Assembly (NCBI GenBank): GCA_947625315.1
Contig: CANQOE010000013.1
Location: 1 to 15,258, forward strand
Source of the DNA: an uncultured Bacilli bacterium
Lineage (GTDB): Bacteria; Bacillota_I; Bacilli_A; RF39; UBA660
Reading direction: 5' to 3'
Length of the DNA: 15,258 nucleotides
The notes below the pieces were generated by a model that ran no database searches, was not told the DNA's origin, and was given only the letters and a program-made list of their open reading frames with translations. Positions 1 through 6,247 of this stretch are shown piece after piece. Position 1 is the stretch's first letter. The number at the start of each line of letters is the position of its first letter. A program made the translations under genes and the position numbers.

Positions 1-1
1 A

Positions 2-721
2 GATATCGAATGCTTTATTCAAGGGGCAATGTGTACATCGATAAGTGGTAAATGTGTTTTATCTAACTGTTTAACTAATCGAGATTCTAATCGAGGAGGG
101 TGTGCCCAAATATGTCGCTGGGTATTTAATATTAATGATAATCCTCAAGTATTTAGTATGACTCCTAAAGATTTGAATATGGCTCTTTATTTAACTGAAT
201 TAGAAAAACTAGGAGTTACTTCTTTAAAAATTGAAGGAAGAATGCGCTCTATTTATTATATTGCAACTGTTGTTTATGAATATCGGCATTTATTAGATAA
301 ACTAGCAATGCATAATTTAGATGAAAAAGACATATTATATTCTAATGCGATTATTAATCGTTGTGCTAATCGCGAAAGTAAACCGCAATTCTTTGATAAA
401 TTTCCAACCGCGGAAGAACAATACTTCTTAGGAAGAGAAGAAGTTTCGAATCAAGATTTTTTAGGATTAGTTTTAGGTTATGAAAATAATTTATTAAAGA
501 TTGAACAACGCAATTTATTTAAAGTTGGCGATATAGTCGAATTTTTTGGACCAAATTTAGAACCTCTAACTTATCAAATAACGAAAATATATGATGAAGA
601 TATGCATATAATAGATACTGCAAGGCATCCCAAAATGCTTACTTATTTAGAGTTTACATCTAGTTTACCTAAATTTAGTATAATGCGTCTAAAAGTATTT
701 GACAAAAACGATTATTTGTAG
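2..721 (+). CDS. U32 family peptidase-like protein, TrhP/YrrO-like tRNA hydroxylation protein (5' end outside window)
   Basis: The reading frame is already open at the left edge, so this is the C-terminal part (about 239 residues) of a protein usually a little over 400 residues long. The first residues carry the U32 signature: E-x-F-x2-G-A-M-C followed by G-K-C-V-L-S, then further cysteines in SNC, GGC and QIC. In this family such cysteines bind an iron-sulfur cluster. The tail (about the last 90 residues, containing GDIVEFFGP) looks like the small beta-barrel domain that ends YrrO-type members. Family knowledge: YrrN/YrrO (TrhP) take part in prephenate-dependent 5-hydroxyuridine formation at tRNA wobble position 34, despite the old collagenase/peptidase name. 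The next gene is greA, as in the Bacillus yrrN-yrrO-udk-greA neighbourhood but without udk. An internal ATG at 29 lies inside the signature and is not the start. Confidence 0.88.
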   Translation, partial: DIECFIQGAMCTSISGKCVLSNCLTNRDSNRGGCAQICRWVFNINDNPQVFSMTPKDLNMALYLTELEKLGVTSLKIEGRMRSIYYIATVVYEYRHLLDKLAMHNLDEKDILYSNAIINRCANRESKPQFFDKFPTAEEQYFLGREEVSNQDFLGLVLGYENNLLKIEQRNLFKVGDIVEFFGPNLEPLTYQITKIYDEDMHIIDTARHPKMLTYLEFTSSLPKFSIMRLKVFDKNDYL

Positions 722-766
722 TATTCTTTTATAGATATACATTTTTATGCGAGGTGAAAAAGAAAG

Positions 767-1234
767 ATGAACGAAAATGAAAATGTTGTCTTAACTCCCG
801 AAGGTTATTTAGCCTTAGAAGAGGAATTAAATGATTTAAAATTAAACAAAAGACCAGAAGTAATTAATGCTTTAAAATATGCCCGTAGTTTGGGTGATTT
901 ATCAGAAAATGCCGATTATGATGCTGCTCGAAATGAACAAGCTCAATTAGAAGGACGTATTAAAGAATTAGAATATAAACTAGAACATTCTACTATTATC
1001 GATAATAAAGATAAAAATGTAGCCAATGTTGGTTCGACAATTGTTATTGAATATGATGTCGATGATTGTGAAGAGTTTAAAATTGTAGGTTCTTTAGAAG
1101 CTGACCCATTTAATAATAAGATTTCTAATGAGTCCCCAATTGGGAAAGCTGTTATTGGACATAAAGCTGGCGAAAAAATCCAAGTAGAAAGCCCAAATGG
1201 TTCCTATGAAGTTATTTTAAAAAGTGTAAGTTAG
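767..1234 (+). CDS. greA: Transcription elongation factor GreA
   Basis: A 155-residue protein, the normal size for GreA. It enters the RNA polymerase secondary channel and stimulates cleavage of backtracked transcripts. The N-terminal two thirds of the first half (about residues 12-75) is a charged antiparallel coiled coil whose tip carries the conserved GDLSENADY segment; D44 and E47 are the expected acidic residues that help position magnesium in the polymerase active site. The C-terminal part (about 80-155) is the FKBP-like globular domain, with the characteristic SPIGKAVIGHKAGE stretch. The start is ATG at 767 behind a GAGGTGA ribosome-binding site near 753. It lies 45 nt after the U32 gene with no clear terminator or promoter between, so co-transcription is likely. 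Confidence 0.97.
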   Translation: MNENENVVLTPEGYLALEEELNDLKLNKRPEVINALKYARSLGDLSENADYDAARNEQAQLEGRIKELEYKLEHSTIIDNKDKNVANVGSTIVIEYDVDDCEEFKIVGSLEADPFNNKISNESPIGKAVIGHKAGEKIQVESPNGSYEVILKSVS

Positions 1235-1237
1235 TTA

Positions 1238-1266
1238 TTGCTTTTGCTTTTTAAGTATGCTATAAT
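1238..1266 (+). promoter_or_regulatory. Sigma-A promoter of rplS
   Basis: A -35 box TTGCTT (1238-1243) and a -10 box TATAAT (1261-1266) are separated by exactly 17 bp. The -10 is extended by TGC at 1258-1260. The promoter overlaps the end of greA by position only slightly and puts the transcript start near 1273, just before the structured leader. Confidence 0.85.
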
Positions 1267-1274
1267 CTTAGACG

Positions 1275-1325
1275 TAACCAGAAAAAAGACAATCCGCTTT
1301 ATAATTTATATATGATTGTTGGTTA
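1275..1325 (+). promoter_or_regulatory. Structured rplS leader, probably the Firmicutes L19 autoregulatory leader
   Basis: TAACCA (1275-1280) pairs with TGGTTA (1320-1325), and directly inside it ACAATC (1289-1294) pairs with GATTGT (1314-1319). This gives 12 base pairs with one asymmetric purine-rich bulge of 8 nt on the 5' side (1281-1288). The element fills nearly the whole 5' UTR between the promoter and the rplS ribosome-binding site. Firmicutes are known to carry an L19 ribosomal-protein leader in this place; the bulged hairpin fits that idea. The assignment to that family is inferred from position and shape, since I could not align it to a covariance model. Confidence 0.6.
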
Positions 1326-1353
1326 AATAATATATAGAGAAAGGATGTTGGAA

Positions 1354-1695
1354 ATGGCTAATTTAGTCGATAAAATTAATGAACGCCATCAAAGAAAAGA
1401 CATACCTGAATTTCGTGTAGGCGACACTGTAAGAGTCGATGTCTGGGTAAAAGAAGGAAAAAAGGAAAGAATCCAAGCTTTTGAAGGCTTAGTTGTAGCT
1501 AAAAAGGGGCATGGAGTATCTGAAACTTTTTCGGTAAGAAAGAAATCAGGTAGTGTAGGAGTAGTAAGAGTATTTCCAGTTAATGCTCCTACTATTGATA
1601 AAATAGTCGTTATTAAAAAAGGCTTAGTTAGAAGAGCGAAACTTAACTTTATCAAAGGTATGCGTAAAGAATACCGCGTTAAAGAAAGAAATTAA
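1354..1695 (+). CDS. rplS: 50S ribosomal protein L19
   Basis: A 113-residue protein matching L19 along its whole length: the GDTVRV and KERIQAFEGLVV segments, SETFSVRK, the FPVNAP stretch and a basic C-terminus (VRRAKLNFIKG then KEYRVKERN). L19 sits at the interface of the two ribosomal subunits. I place the start at ATG 1354, giving MANLVDKINERHQ, because AAAGGA at 1340-1345 is then 8 nt upstream; the in-frame ATG at 1345 would sit on top of that ribosome-binding site. In many Firmicutes rplS follows trmD in the rpsP operon; here it stands alone between its own promoter and terminator, a separate unit with its own leader control. Confidence 0.97.
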   Translation: MANLVDKINERHQRKDIPEFRVGDTVRVDVWVKEGKKERIQAFEGLVVAKKGHGVSETFSVRKKSGSVGVVRVFPVNAPTIDKIVVIKKGLVRRAKLNFIKGMRKEYRVKERN

Positions 1696-1720
1696 GAGTG
1701 AAGAAATTCATTCTTTTTTT
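1694..1720 (+). terminator. Intrinsic terminator of rplS
   Basis: A 9-bp stem, AAGAGTGAA (1694-1702) with TTCATTCTT (1707-1715), closes a GAAA loop and contains one G-U pair. It runs directly into a T tract up to 1720. It begins inside the rplS stop codon. Confidence 0.85.
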
Positions 1721-1738
1721 ATAAGTTAATTAAATATA

Positions 1739-1767
1739 ATGACTAACTAATAAAAAAATGCTATAAT
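1739..1767 (+). promoter_or_regulatory. Probable sigma-A promoter of the lipoprotein gene
   Basis: A perfect -10 box TATAAT (1762-1767) is extended by TGC (1759-1761). The hexamer 17 bp upstream, ATGACT (1739-1744), keeps only the TGAC core of a -35 box, so promoter use probably rests on the extended -10. It lies 27 nt before the TTG start. Confidence 0.6.
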
Positions 1768-1793
1768 TAATTAAAGAAAGAGAGGAAAATTTT

Positions 1794-2219
1794 TTGAAAA
1801 AACTATTAGTTTTATTATTAGTATTGATTAGCATTTGTTTAACTGGCTGTCAAAAAGAAAAAGAAAAAATATCAACTATCAAAATTACCGAAAATAATGA
1901 TATAACTTTAGCTATTAAAGATGGTACTCTAACAAGTACAGGGGCAACTTTAATACTAAATAATAATAGTGATAAAACATATACATATTCAAATGATTAT
2001 GGAATAGAATTTAAACAAAATGATAATTGGTATGAATTAAAGGGAGAATTAATTGTTGAAGTTCCTATTTTAACTATTAATGCACATGAAAGTAAAGAAA
2101 TTAAAATAGGTTGGGAAAATAGTTATGGAAAGTTAAAAAAAGGAACCTACAGGCTTATTAAAAGTGTAGGTTTTAATGATAAAAATTTTTATATTGCTGA
2201 AGAATTTGAAATTAATTAA
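1794..2219 (+). CDS. Putative lipoprotein with bacterial Ig-like (Big_14-type) domain
   Basis: A 141-residue protein with a classic lipoprotein signal: MKK, a leucine-rich hydrophobic core, and the lipobox L-T-G-C with the lipidated cysteine at residue 19. The mature protein would be anchored to the outer face of the membrane. The start is TTG at 1794, behind GAGAGGA with about 8 nt spacing; no ATG fits. After a short Lys/Glu linker, residues about 36-141 resemble the beta-sandwich family seen in many Firmicutes lipoproteins (Big_14 type): a GATLILNNNSDKTYTY segment, then DNWYEL, and a final YGKLKKGTYRLIKSV before a last strand. That family has no defined catalytic activity. It stands alone between two terminators with its own extended -10 promoter. 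Function unknown beyond surface location; the domain call is by pattern recognition. Confidence 0.82.
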   Translation: MKKLLVLLLVLISICLTGCQKEKEKISTIKITENNDITLAIKDGTLTSTGATLILNNNSDKTYTYSNDYGIEFKQNDNWYELKGELIVEVPILTINAHESKEIKIGWENSYGKLKKGTYRLIKSVGFNDKNFYIAEEFEIN

Positions 2220-2235
2220 TATATTATTATAAATT

Positions 2236-2275
2236 TAAGGATTGTTATTTACTTATATTAGTTTAACAATCCTTT
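2236..2275. terminator. Shared hairpin terminator between convergent genes
   Basis: AAGGATTGTT (2237-2246) pairs perfectly with AACAATCCTT (2265-2274), and one more A-T pair can form inside. The loop is 16-18 nt. TTTT follows on the plus strand and AAATTT on the minus strand. It lies between the lipoprotein gene and the convergent membrane-protein gene, so it can serve both, although the T tracts are short. Confidence 0.7.
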
Positions 2276-2289
2276 TAATTTTCTAGAAA

Positions 2290-2649
2290 TTATTTTTTCT
2301 TTAAGCCAATATTTTTGCCAATAGCTCCACCTAATACACTACTAGCTATTAAAATAACATAATAAATTATTCGAGCAATATTAAAGCTACTTTTAAAAAA
2401 GATTAAATTTAAGAGAATAAGAAAAATAACAAACATTAAACTTAACTTTAAACCAAGAAGATAACCTTTTTCTTGAGTTTTTAGACTAGCTTTTAAAGAA
2501 ATAACAAAGAAAGATATTGCTATTAAGATAACTCCTGCTTTTTTAAAGCTTAAGCCTGTTAAATTAAGAAGAGAAATAAGAAAAGAAATTATTAACATAA
2601 TAATAATAAATATTCCTAAATATTTTAAATAATTTAAAACTTTTGCCAA
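2290..2649 (-). CDS. TIGR04086 / DUF3792 family membrane protein
   Basis: A small, very hydrophobic protein of 119 residues with four predicted membrane helices (about 9-28, 36-53, 62-84 and 93-112) and a basic cytoplasmic tail ending in KKK. The last helix with its SSVLGGAIGKNIG ending and the preceding GYLLGLKLSL segment match the TIGR04086 (DUF3792) family, common in Firmicutes and of unknown function. I start it at TTG 2649 (MAKVLNYLKYLG), because AGGTGA then sits 5 nt upstream; the upstream in-frame GTG at 2658 lies within that ribosome-binding site. It is divergent from the DUF421 gene across a short AT-rich gap and convergent with the lipoprotein gene. I see no clear promoter hexamers for it. 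Confidence 0.75.
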   Translation of the reverse strand: MAKVLNYLKYLGIFIIIMLIISFLISLLNLTGLSFKKAGVILIAISFFVISLKASLKTQEKGYLLGLKLSLMFVIFLILLNLIFFKSSFNIARIIYYVILIASSVLGGAIGKNIGLKKK

Positions 2650-2725
2650 ATAAATCACCTAATAAAATATATTAATTGATTAAAAAAATATGAATATTAC
2701 CATAATAAAGATAGGTGATTATTAA

Positions 2726-3373
2726 ATGCAATTATTTAATGTTATTTTTCGAACTTTATTTTTTTATTTTTTTGTAACATTGGCTTATCGGATTATGGGT
2801 AAAAGAGAAGTGGGACAACTTGGGGTTATTGATTTAATAGTTTCAATTTTAATTGCCGAGTTAGTAGCTATTAGTATTGAAAATATTAATGATTCGATAT
2901 TTTTAACAATTATGCCCATAACTTTATTAGTTGCTTTAGAGTTACTCCTTGCTTATTTATCGATTAAATCTAGAACTTTTCGGGCTTTATTTTCAGGTAA
3001 ACCTTCTTTAATTATTGCTAATGGCAAGATTAACTATCACGAAATGGTTAAACAAAGATATAATTTAGATGATTTATTATTATCTTTAAGACAAAAAGAA
3101 ATTAAAAATATTGAAGATGTCGAATATGCTTTTTTGGAACCTAATGGAAAGTTATCAATTTTTAAATATAATTTTTTCAAAATTAAAAGTGCTTATCCGA
3201 TGCCTTTAATTGTCGATGGAACTATTAATAAGAAAACTTTAAAATATTTACATAAGACAAGTAGTTGGTTAGAATTAGAATTAAATAAGAAAAATCTTAA
3301 ATTAAAAGAAGTATTCTATGCTTTTTATAAAGATAAAAAAATATTTTTAGTTAAAAAAGAAGAAACCAAATAA
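2726..3373 (+). CDS. DUF421 (YetF/YcaP) family membrane protein
   Basis: A 215-residue protein with three N-terminal membrane helices (about 5-23, 33-52, 58-80) followed by a soluble alpha/beta domain. The conserved RIMGKREVGQLGVIDLIVSI stretch between helices one and two, then FSGKPSLIIANGKINYHEM and the LLLSLRQKEIKNIEDVEYAFLEPNGKLSI segment, mark it as DUF421, with the YetF-type C-terminal domain. Relatives occur in several copies in spore formers, where one sits in an operon linked to spore heat resistance; no biochemical activity is established. The start at ATG 2726 is preceded by AGGTGAT with good spacing. It is transcribed alone and divergently from the TIGR04086 gene, and is convergent with def; no terminator is clear on its own strand. 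Confidence 0.88.
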   Translation: MQLFNVIFRTLFFYFFVTLAYRIMGKREVGQLGVIDLIVSILIAELVAISIENINDSIFLTIMPITLLVALELLLAYLSIKSRTFRALFSGKPSLIIANGKINYHEMVKQRYNLDDLLLSLRQKEIKNIEDVEYAFLEPNGKLSIFKYNFFKIKSAYPMPLIVDGTINKKTLKYLHKTSSWLELELNKKNLKLKEVFYAFYKDKKIFLVKKEETK

Positions 3374-3389
3374 AAAGACCAATTGGTCT
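3372..3389 (-). terminator. Intrinsic terminator of def
   Basis: A perfect palindrome, AGACC (3376-3380), AATT, GGTCT (3385-3389), is followed on the minus strand by a run of T (3375-3372). It overlaps the def stop codon TAG. On the plus strand it is followed by AAATTT, so it is much weaker for the convergent DUF421 gene. Confidence 0.75.
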
Positions 3390-3939
3390 AAATTTCGCGA
3401 TATTTATTAGCATCTTTATAAGGATTTTTAGGGTCGATATAATCAATAAATAAAATGCCATTTAAGTGGTCTATTTCGTGTTGAAAGGCAACACTTATAT
3501 CTTCTCTAACTCGAATGGTATAAGGTTTACCATCTATATCTTGAGCTTCTACTGTAATTCTAGCAAAACGAGGAACAATTCCTTCTACTTCGCGATTGAT
3601 ACTTAAACAACCTTCACCTTCACCAACATATATTTTTTCTTCAGAGTGACTAATTATTTTGGGATTTATAACAATATAATTTTTAAAAGAATGGTCTTCT
3701 AATTCTTCGACAATGACAAATATTCTTTTAGGTTTACCAATTTGAATGTAAGCTAAACCCATCCCAGCACGTAAGTTATATTTTTTAGCTTCTTCTTCTA
3801 TTTGGCTCATTGTAAGTAAAGTAAGCATATCTTTAATTGTTGCTTTATCTTCTTTAGATAAAGGAAAAGTAACTTCTTTACTTTTAAGACGTAAAGTTTT
3901 ATCTAATTCATCTAAAATTTTTAAATCGGGTAGTTTCAA
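3388..3939 (-). CDS. def: Peptide deformylase (type 2 like)
   Basis: Removes the formyl group from the N-terminal methionine of new proteins, using a bound metal ion. All three family motifs are present. Motif I is GMGLAYIQIG (59-68), motif II is EGCLS with the metal ligand C111, and motif III is HEIDH with ligands H154 and H158 and the catalytic E155. At 183 residues and with an insertion before motif II it fits the longer Gram-positive class. I start it at TTG 3939, giving MKLPDLKILDELDK, because AAAGGAGTG is 7 nt upstream; an in-frame ATG at 3975 would add 12 residues without a good ribosome-binding site and would lie in the expected start region of the transcript. Oddity: motif I reads AYIQ where most deformylases have AAPQ. 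It is transcribed alone. Confidence 0.96.
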   Translation of the reverse strand: MKLPDLKILDELDKTLRLKSKEVTFPLSKEDKATIKDMLTLLTMSQIEEEAKKYNLRAGMGLAYIQIGKPKRIFVIVEELEDHSFKNYIVINPKIISHSEEKIYVGEGEGCLSINREVEGIVPRFARITVEAQDIDGKPYTIRVREDISVAFQHEIDHLNGILFIDYIDPKNPYKDANKYREI

Positions 3940-3965
3940 GATAATCACTCCTTTAAACCGGTTAT

Positions 3966-3994
3966 ATTTTATCATAAATTACTTAAAAAGGCAA
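3966..3994 (-). promoter_or_regulatory. Sigma-A promoter of def
   Basis: On the minus strand TTGCCT (3994-3989) and TAAAAT (3971-3966) are separated by 17 bp, and the -10 is extended by TGA. This gives a very short leader before the TTG start at 3939. Confidence 0.65.
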
Positions 3995-4037
3995 TTAAAA
4001 AATGATATATGTTTCTATTATTCTAAGCATTTTTTTC

Positions 4038-4073
4038 AAAAAAAGAGACATTAACCAATTATCGATTAATGCC
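4038..4073 (-). terminator. Intrinsic terminator of the zinc-ribbon gene
   Basis: On the minus strand GGCATTAA (4073-4066) pairs with TTAATGTC (4054-4047), one G-U pair, around an 11-nt loop. TC and seven T (4044-4038) follow. It lies just past the TGA stop of the gene at 4093. Confidence 0.8.
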
Positions 4074-4092
4074 ATAAATCTTAATTATATAC

Positions 4093-4542
4093 TCATAGTT
4101 GTCCAATAATTCTCGATGTTCCAACGGCCGCGATTATTAAAAAAACTATAAGAATTATCAAAACTATTAATAAAGCACAAAAGTAAGAACGAGCATAATT
4201 TCGTAAATTAATATTACTTGTTGCCCCACAAGCAAAAACAATTAAAAGAATAAAACCAACAAGGGGAATAGCAAATAATAAATTCCAACCAAAATAAGCC
4301 CAAGCACCTAATGGTTTATATTCTATAGGAATATCTTTATTTGTTTTATAATCATGATACATTTGATTATTATAACCTTGATTATAGCTTTGATTAGGAA
4401 TATTTTGATTTGGATACATTTGATTATTATAATTTTGATATTGATTATCAACTTCAACTACATCTTTTGCATTATTCCCACCACAATTAGGGCAAAACTT
4501 TACTCCTTCCTCTAATTTTGTTCCACAATTTTGACAATACAT
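4093..4542 (-). CDS. Zinc-ribbon membrane protein with Asn/Gln/Tyr-rich linker
   Basis: A 149-residue protein in three parts. Residues 3-20 form a CxxC...CxxC zinc ribbon (C3, C6, C17, C20). Residues about 30-70 are a disordered Asn/Gln/Tyr-rich linker holding two near-repeats that begin YNNQMY. Residues 78-149 hold two membrane helices (about 83-105 and 119-141) joined by a conserved-looking NINLRNYARSYFC loop. This arrangement is common in low-GC Firmicutes and is usually annotated only as zinc-ribbon domain protein; no function is known. The zinc ribbon most likely stays in the cytoplasm. The ATG at 4542 directly begins the ribbon, but the ribosome-binding site is weak. The gene ends with TGA, which helps show that the code is standard. 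It has its own promoter and terminator. Confidence 0.85.
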   Translation of the reverse strand: MYCQNCGTKLEEGVKFCPNCGGNNAKDVVEVDNQYQNYNNQMYPNQNIPNQSYNQGYNNQMYHDYKTNKDIPIEYKPLGAWAYFGWNLLFAIPLVGFILLIVFACGATSNINLRNYARSYFCALLIVLIILIVFLIIAAVGTSRIIGQL

Positions 4543-4571
4543 CTAATAAAACAACTCACTTTCTTATTTTA

Positions 4572-4600
4572 ATTATAATATATATTTTTTAATAATGCAA
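4572..4600 (-). promoter_or_regulatory. Sigma-A promoter of the zinc-ribbon gene
   Basis: On the minus strand TTGCAT (4600-4595) and a perfect TATAAT (4577-4572) are spaced 17 bp. It starts immediately after the terminator hairpin of the upstream small gene. Confidence 0.7.
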
Positions 4601-4602
4601 CA

Positions 4603-4635
4603 TTAAAAAATGACATATTTTATGCCATTTTTTAA
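4603..4635 (-). terminator. Strong intrinsic terminator of the YjcZ-like gene
   Basis: A 15-bp stem with a 3-nt loop: 4603-4617 pairs with 4621-4635 with one wobble pair. Both ends are A/T tracts, so on the minus strand the hairpin ends in six T. The core is ATGGCATA facing TATGTCAT. It separates the two minus-strand membrane-protein genes. Confidence 0.85.
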
Positions 4636-4643
4636 TTATTATA

Positions 4644-4829
4644 TTAGTTATTGTTTGAGCCGAAATTCCATCCTGCCCCAATTATAATTACAAGTAAAAT
4701 GAATAGAACTATCCAAATGGCTGCCCCAATACCATAACCACTAGTATAACCGGCATAACCTTGATTACCACCACATGGTTGACAACCATAGTTTCCACCA
4801 TAGTAGCCATTATTTCCGTAATAATACAT
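4644..4829 (-). CDS. Tiny Gly/Tyr/Asn-rich single-span membrane protein, YjcZ-like
   Basis: A 61-residue protein. The first half is rich in Gly, Tyr and Asn, with YYG/GYG-type repeats and a CQPC pair (C16, C19). Residues about 33-52 form one membrane helix (IWIVLFILLVIIIGAGW), and the end is a short Asn tail. This Gly/Tyr-rich head before one C-terminal helix is the layout of the YjcZ family, small proteins associated with sporulation in Bacillus. The resemblance is compositional, so homology is not proven. The start ATG 4829 has an excellent AAAGGAGGT ribosome-binding site, the strongest in this region, and the gene has a strong terminator; both suggest a real and well-expressed gene. Confidence 0.78.
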   Translation of the reverse strand: MYYYGNNGYYGGNYGCQPCGGNQGYAGYTSGYGIGAAIWIVLFILLVIIIGAGWNFGSNNN

Positions 4830-4858
4830 ATTTAGACCTCCTTTATGTATCTATTAAT

Positions 4859-4888
4859 AGTTTACGTGAGTTAGCACGTTTTTGACAA
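4859..4888 (-). promoter_or_regulatory. Candidate promoter of the YjcZ-like gene, with inverted repeat in its spacer
   Basis: On the minus strand TTGTCA (4888-4883) and TAAACT (4864-4859) are 18 bp apart, a moderate sigma-A match. The spacer holds ACGTG (4864-4868), 6 nt, CACGT (4875-4879), a perfect inverted repeat that would be well placed for a repressor. The pairing of promoter and operator is inferred. Confidence 0.4.
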
Positions 4889-4963
4889 TAATTTTGCGTT
4901 AATTTTCAAAATTTCTTTTTTTTAAGAAATATATGTGTTAAAATTAGGATAGGAGGAAGAGCT

Positions 4964-6124
4964 ATGAAGAAACTATGGCAAAAAATGGATATTGTTTTGT
5001 TATTTTTAACGTTAATTTATAGTATATTTGGTTTAATTATGATATTTAGTTCTTCTTCAATGAGTACCGTATTAAGATATAATGTTGAACCATATTACTT
5101 TTTTATTCGGCAAGCTATAGTTTTAGGAGCTAGTTTTGTTTTAGGTTTATTTGTTTTAAGAATACCAACTAAATCTTATAAATATTTTATTTATATTGCT
5201 TTAGGAGCTATAATTGTAGCTTTAGCGGGTTTATTTGCTTATGGTAAGATTACCAATAATGTTTTAAGTTGGTATGATTTAGGGTTTTTCTCGTTTCAAC
5301 CAAGTGAATTTGCAAAATCAATTATTATTGTTTTTTTAGCCGTTGTTTATAGTCAATTTGAAGCTCGAAAAGTTAAAAACTTTTATGTTTTTTTGTTTCC
5401 AATTGCCATTAGTTTAATTATTGTCTTTTTAGTATTAATTCAACCCGATTTAGGAACAGCTTTAATTCTTTGTGCAATTATTTTTTGTATATTTATTAGT
5501 GTTCCTTATGTTAAACAAAATATTGTCAAAGCTTTAAAAATTGGCATTGGAGTTGTGGTTATCGTGGCTTTAGCTCTTGTTTACAGTGGGGCCGATATTT
5601 TAAATTCTAATCAATTACAAAGATTCAAATTTTTAAATCCATGTAGTCGTTATACGGAAGAAACTGGTTATCAAGTATGTAATGGTTATATAGCTATTCA
5701 TAATGGGGGTTTATTTGGGGTAGGTTTAGGAAATAGTACCCAAAAATCTTTATATTTGCCTGAAAGTCATACCGATTTTATTTTTCCCATTATTGTAGAA
5801 GAGTGTGGGTTAATTGTTGGTATAATTGTTATTATTGGCTATGGAATAATGCTCTATCGTATTTTAAAAATTGCTCGGGAAGCCCAAAATCTTCGGCTAA
5901 GTATTTTAGCTTATGGGGTATTTTTATATTTATTATGTCATATCTTAATTAATCTTTTAGGAGTTTTAGCGTTAATACCTTTAACCGGGGTACCTTTACC
6001 ACTTTTAAGTTATGGAGGTTCTTTTACTCTAAATGTTATAATAATGCTTTTTGTAGTCCAAAGAGTAAGTATTGAAAATAAAACAATTAAAAATAAAAGA
6101 GAAATGGCTATGTTAGTCAATTAA
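4964..6124 (+). CDS. ftsW: SEDS peptidoglycan glycosyltransferase FtsW
   Basis: A 386-residue integral membrane protein with about ten helices, the usual size for SEDS proteins that polymerise lipid II at the septum with a partner class B PBP. Family motifs in order: FQPSEFAK (near 109), QPDLGTA (near 160), the large external loop with NGGLFGVGLG and PESHTDFIF, whose aspartate is the expected catalytic residue, and PLTGVPLPLLSYGGS near the end. Its closeness to mraZ-rsmH-ftsL-PBP supports FtsW over RodA; SpoVE is a close relative that sequence alone does not exclude. The ATG at 4964 follows AGGAGG. Unusual: C227 and C239 in the external loop before the catalytic segment. A terminator follows, so it is not obviously in the mraZ operon. 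A weak -10-like TAAAAT lies at 4939-4944. Confidence 0.95.
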   Translation: MKKLWQKMDIVLLFLTLIYSIFGLIMIFSSSSMSTVLRYNVEPYYFFIRQAIVLGASFVLGLFVLRIPTKSYKYFIYIALGAIIVALAGLFAYGKITNNVLSWYDLGFFSFQPSEFAKSIIIVFLAVVYSQFEARKVKNFYVFLFPIAISLIIVFLVLIQPDLGTALILCAIIFCIFISVPYVKQNIVKALKIGIGVVVIVALALVYSGADILNSNQLQRFKFLNPCSRYTEETGYQVCNGYIAIHNGGLFGVGLGNSTQKSLYLPESHTDFIFPIIVEECGLIVGIIVIIGYGIMLYRILKIAREAQNLRLSILAYGVFLYLLCHILINLLGVLALIPLTGVPLPLLSYGGSFTLNVIIMLFVVQRVSIENKTIKNKREMAMLVN

Positions 6125-6149
6125 GCTTTAATTAAATTAAGGCTTTTTT
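6123..6149 (+). terminator. Intrinsic terminator of ftsW
   Basis: AAGCTTTAA (6123-6131) pairs with TTAAGGCTT (6137-6145) with one G-U pair, loop TTAAA, then TTTT. It starts within the ftsW stop codon and isolates ftsW from the mraZ operon. Confidence 0.8.
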
Positions 6150-6207
6150 AATTGTGTAAATTTTTTGTAAAATCAAAATTTTTTTTATTTAAAGAATAGT
6201 TTTAATC

Positions 6208-6236
6208 TTTACAAATAGGGAAGGTTTTGCTATTAT
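6208..6236 (+). promoter_or_regulatory. Sigma-A promoter of the mraZ division operon
   Basis: TTTACA (6208-6213) and TATTAT (6231-6236) are separated by 17 bp, and the -10 is extended by TGC (6228-6230). The predicted start is near 6243, so the three MraZ boxes fall in the first part of the transcript. Confidence 0.8.
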
Positions 6237-6247
6237 TAAGATAAGCA

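Noticed and set aside
1215..1255. Possible terminator at the end of greA (A-rich and CTTTTT tracts)
   Set aside because: The pairing is only A/T and interrupted, and the same bases form the -35 box and spacer of the rplS promoter.
1389..1655. Open frame of 88 codons on the minus strand across rplS
   Set aside because: It is fully antisense to a certain ribosomal protein gene, has no plausible ribosome-binding site and no protein-like features.
2676..2706. TTGATT ... CATAAT as promoter of the DUF421 gene
   Set aside because: Spacing is 19 bp and both hexamers are weak; no better pair was found, so no promoter is claimed.
2653..2720. Perfect 9-bp inverted repeat AATCACCTA / TAGGTGATT between the divergent membrane-protein genes
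   Set aside because: Both arms are the AGGTGATT ribosome-binding sites of the two divergent genes; the same sequence precedes the yqfQ-like gene. It is a symmetric pair of translation signals and needs no operator.
3940..3975. Longer deformylase from ATG 3975
   Set aside because: The AAAGGAGTG ribosome-binding site lies inside this extension and points to TTG 3939; the longer start would lie about at the transcript start.
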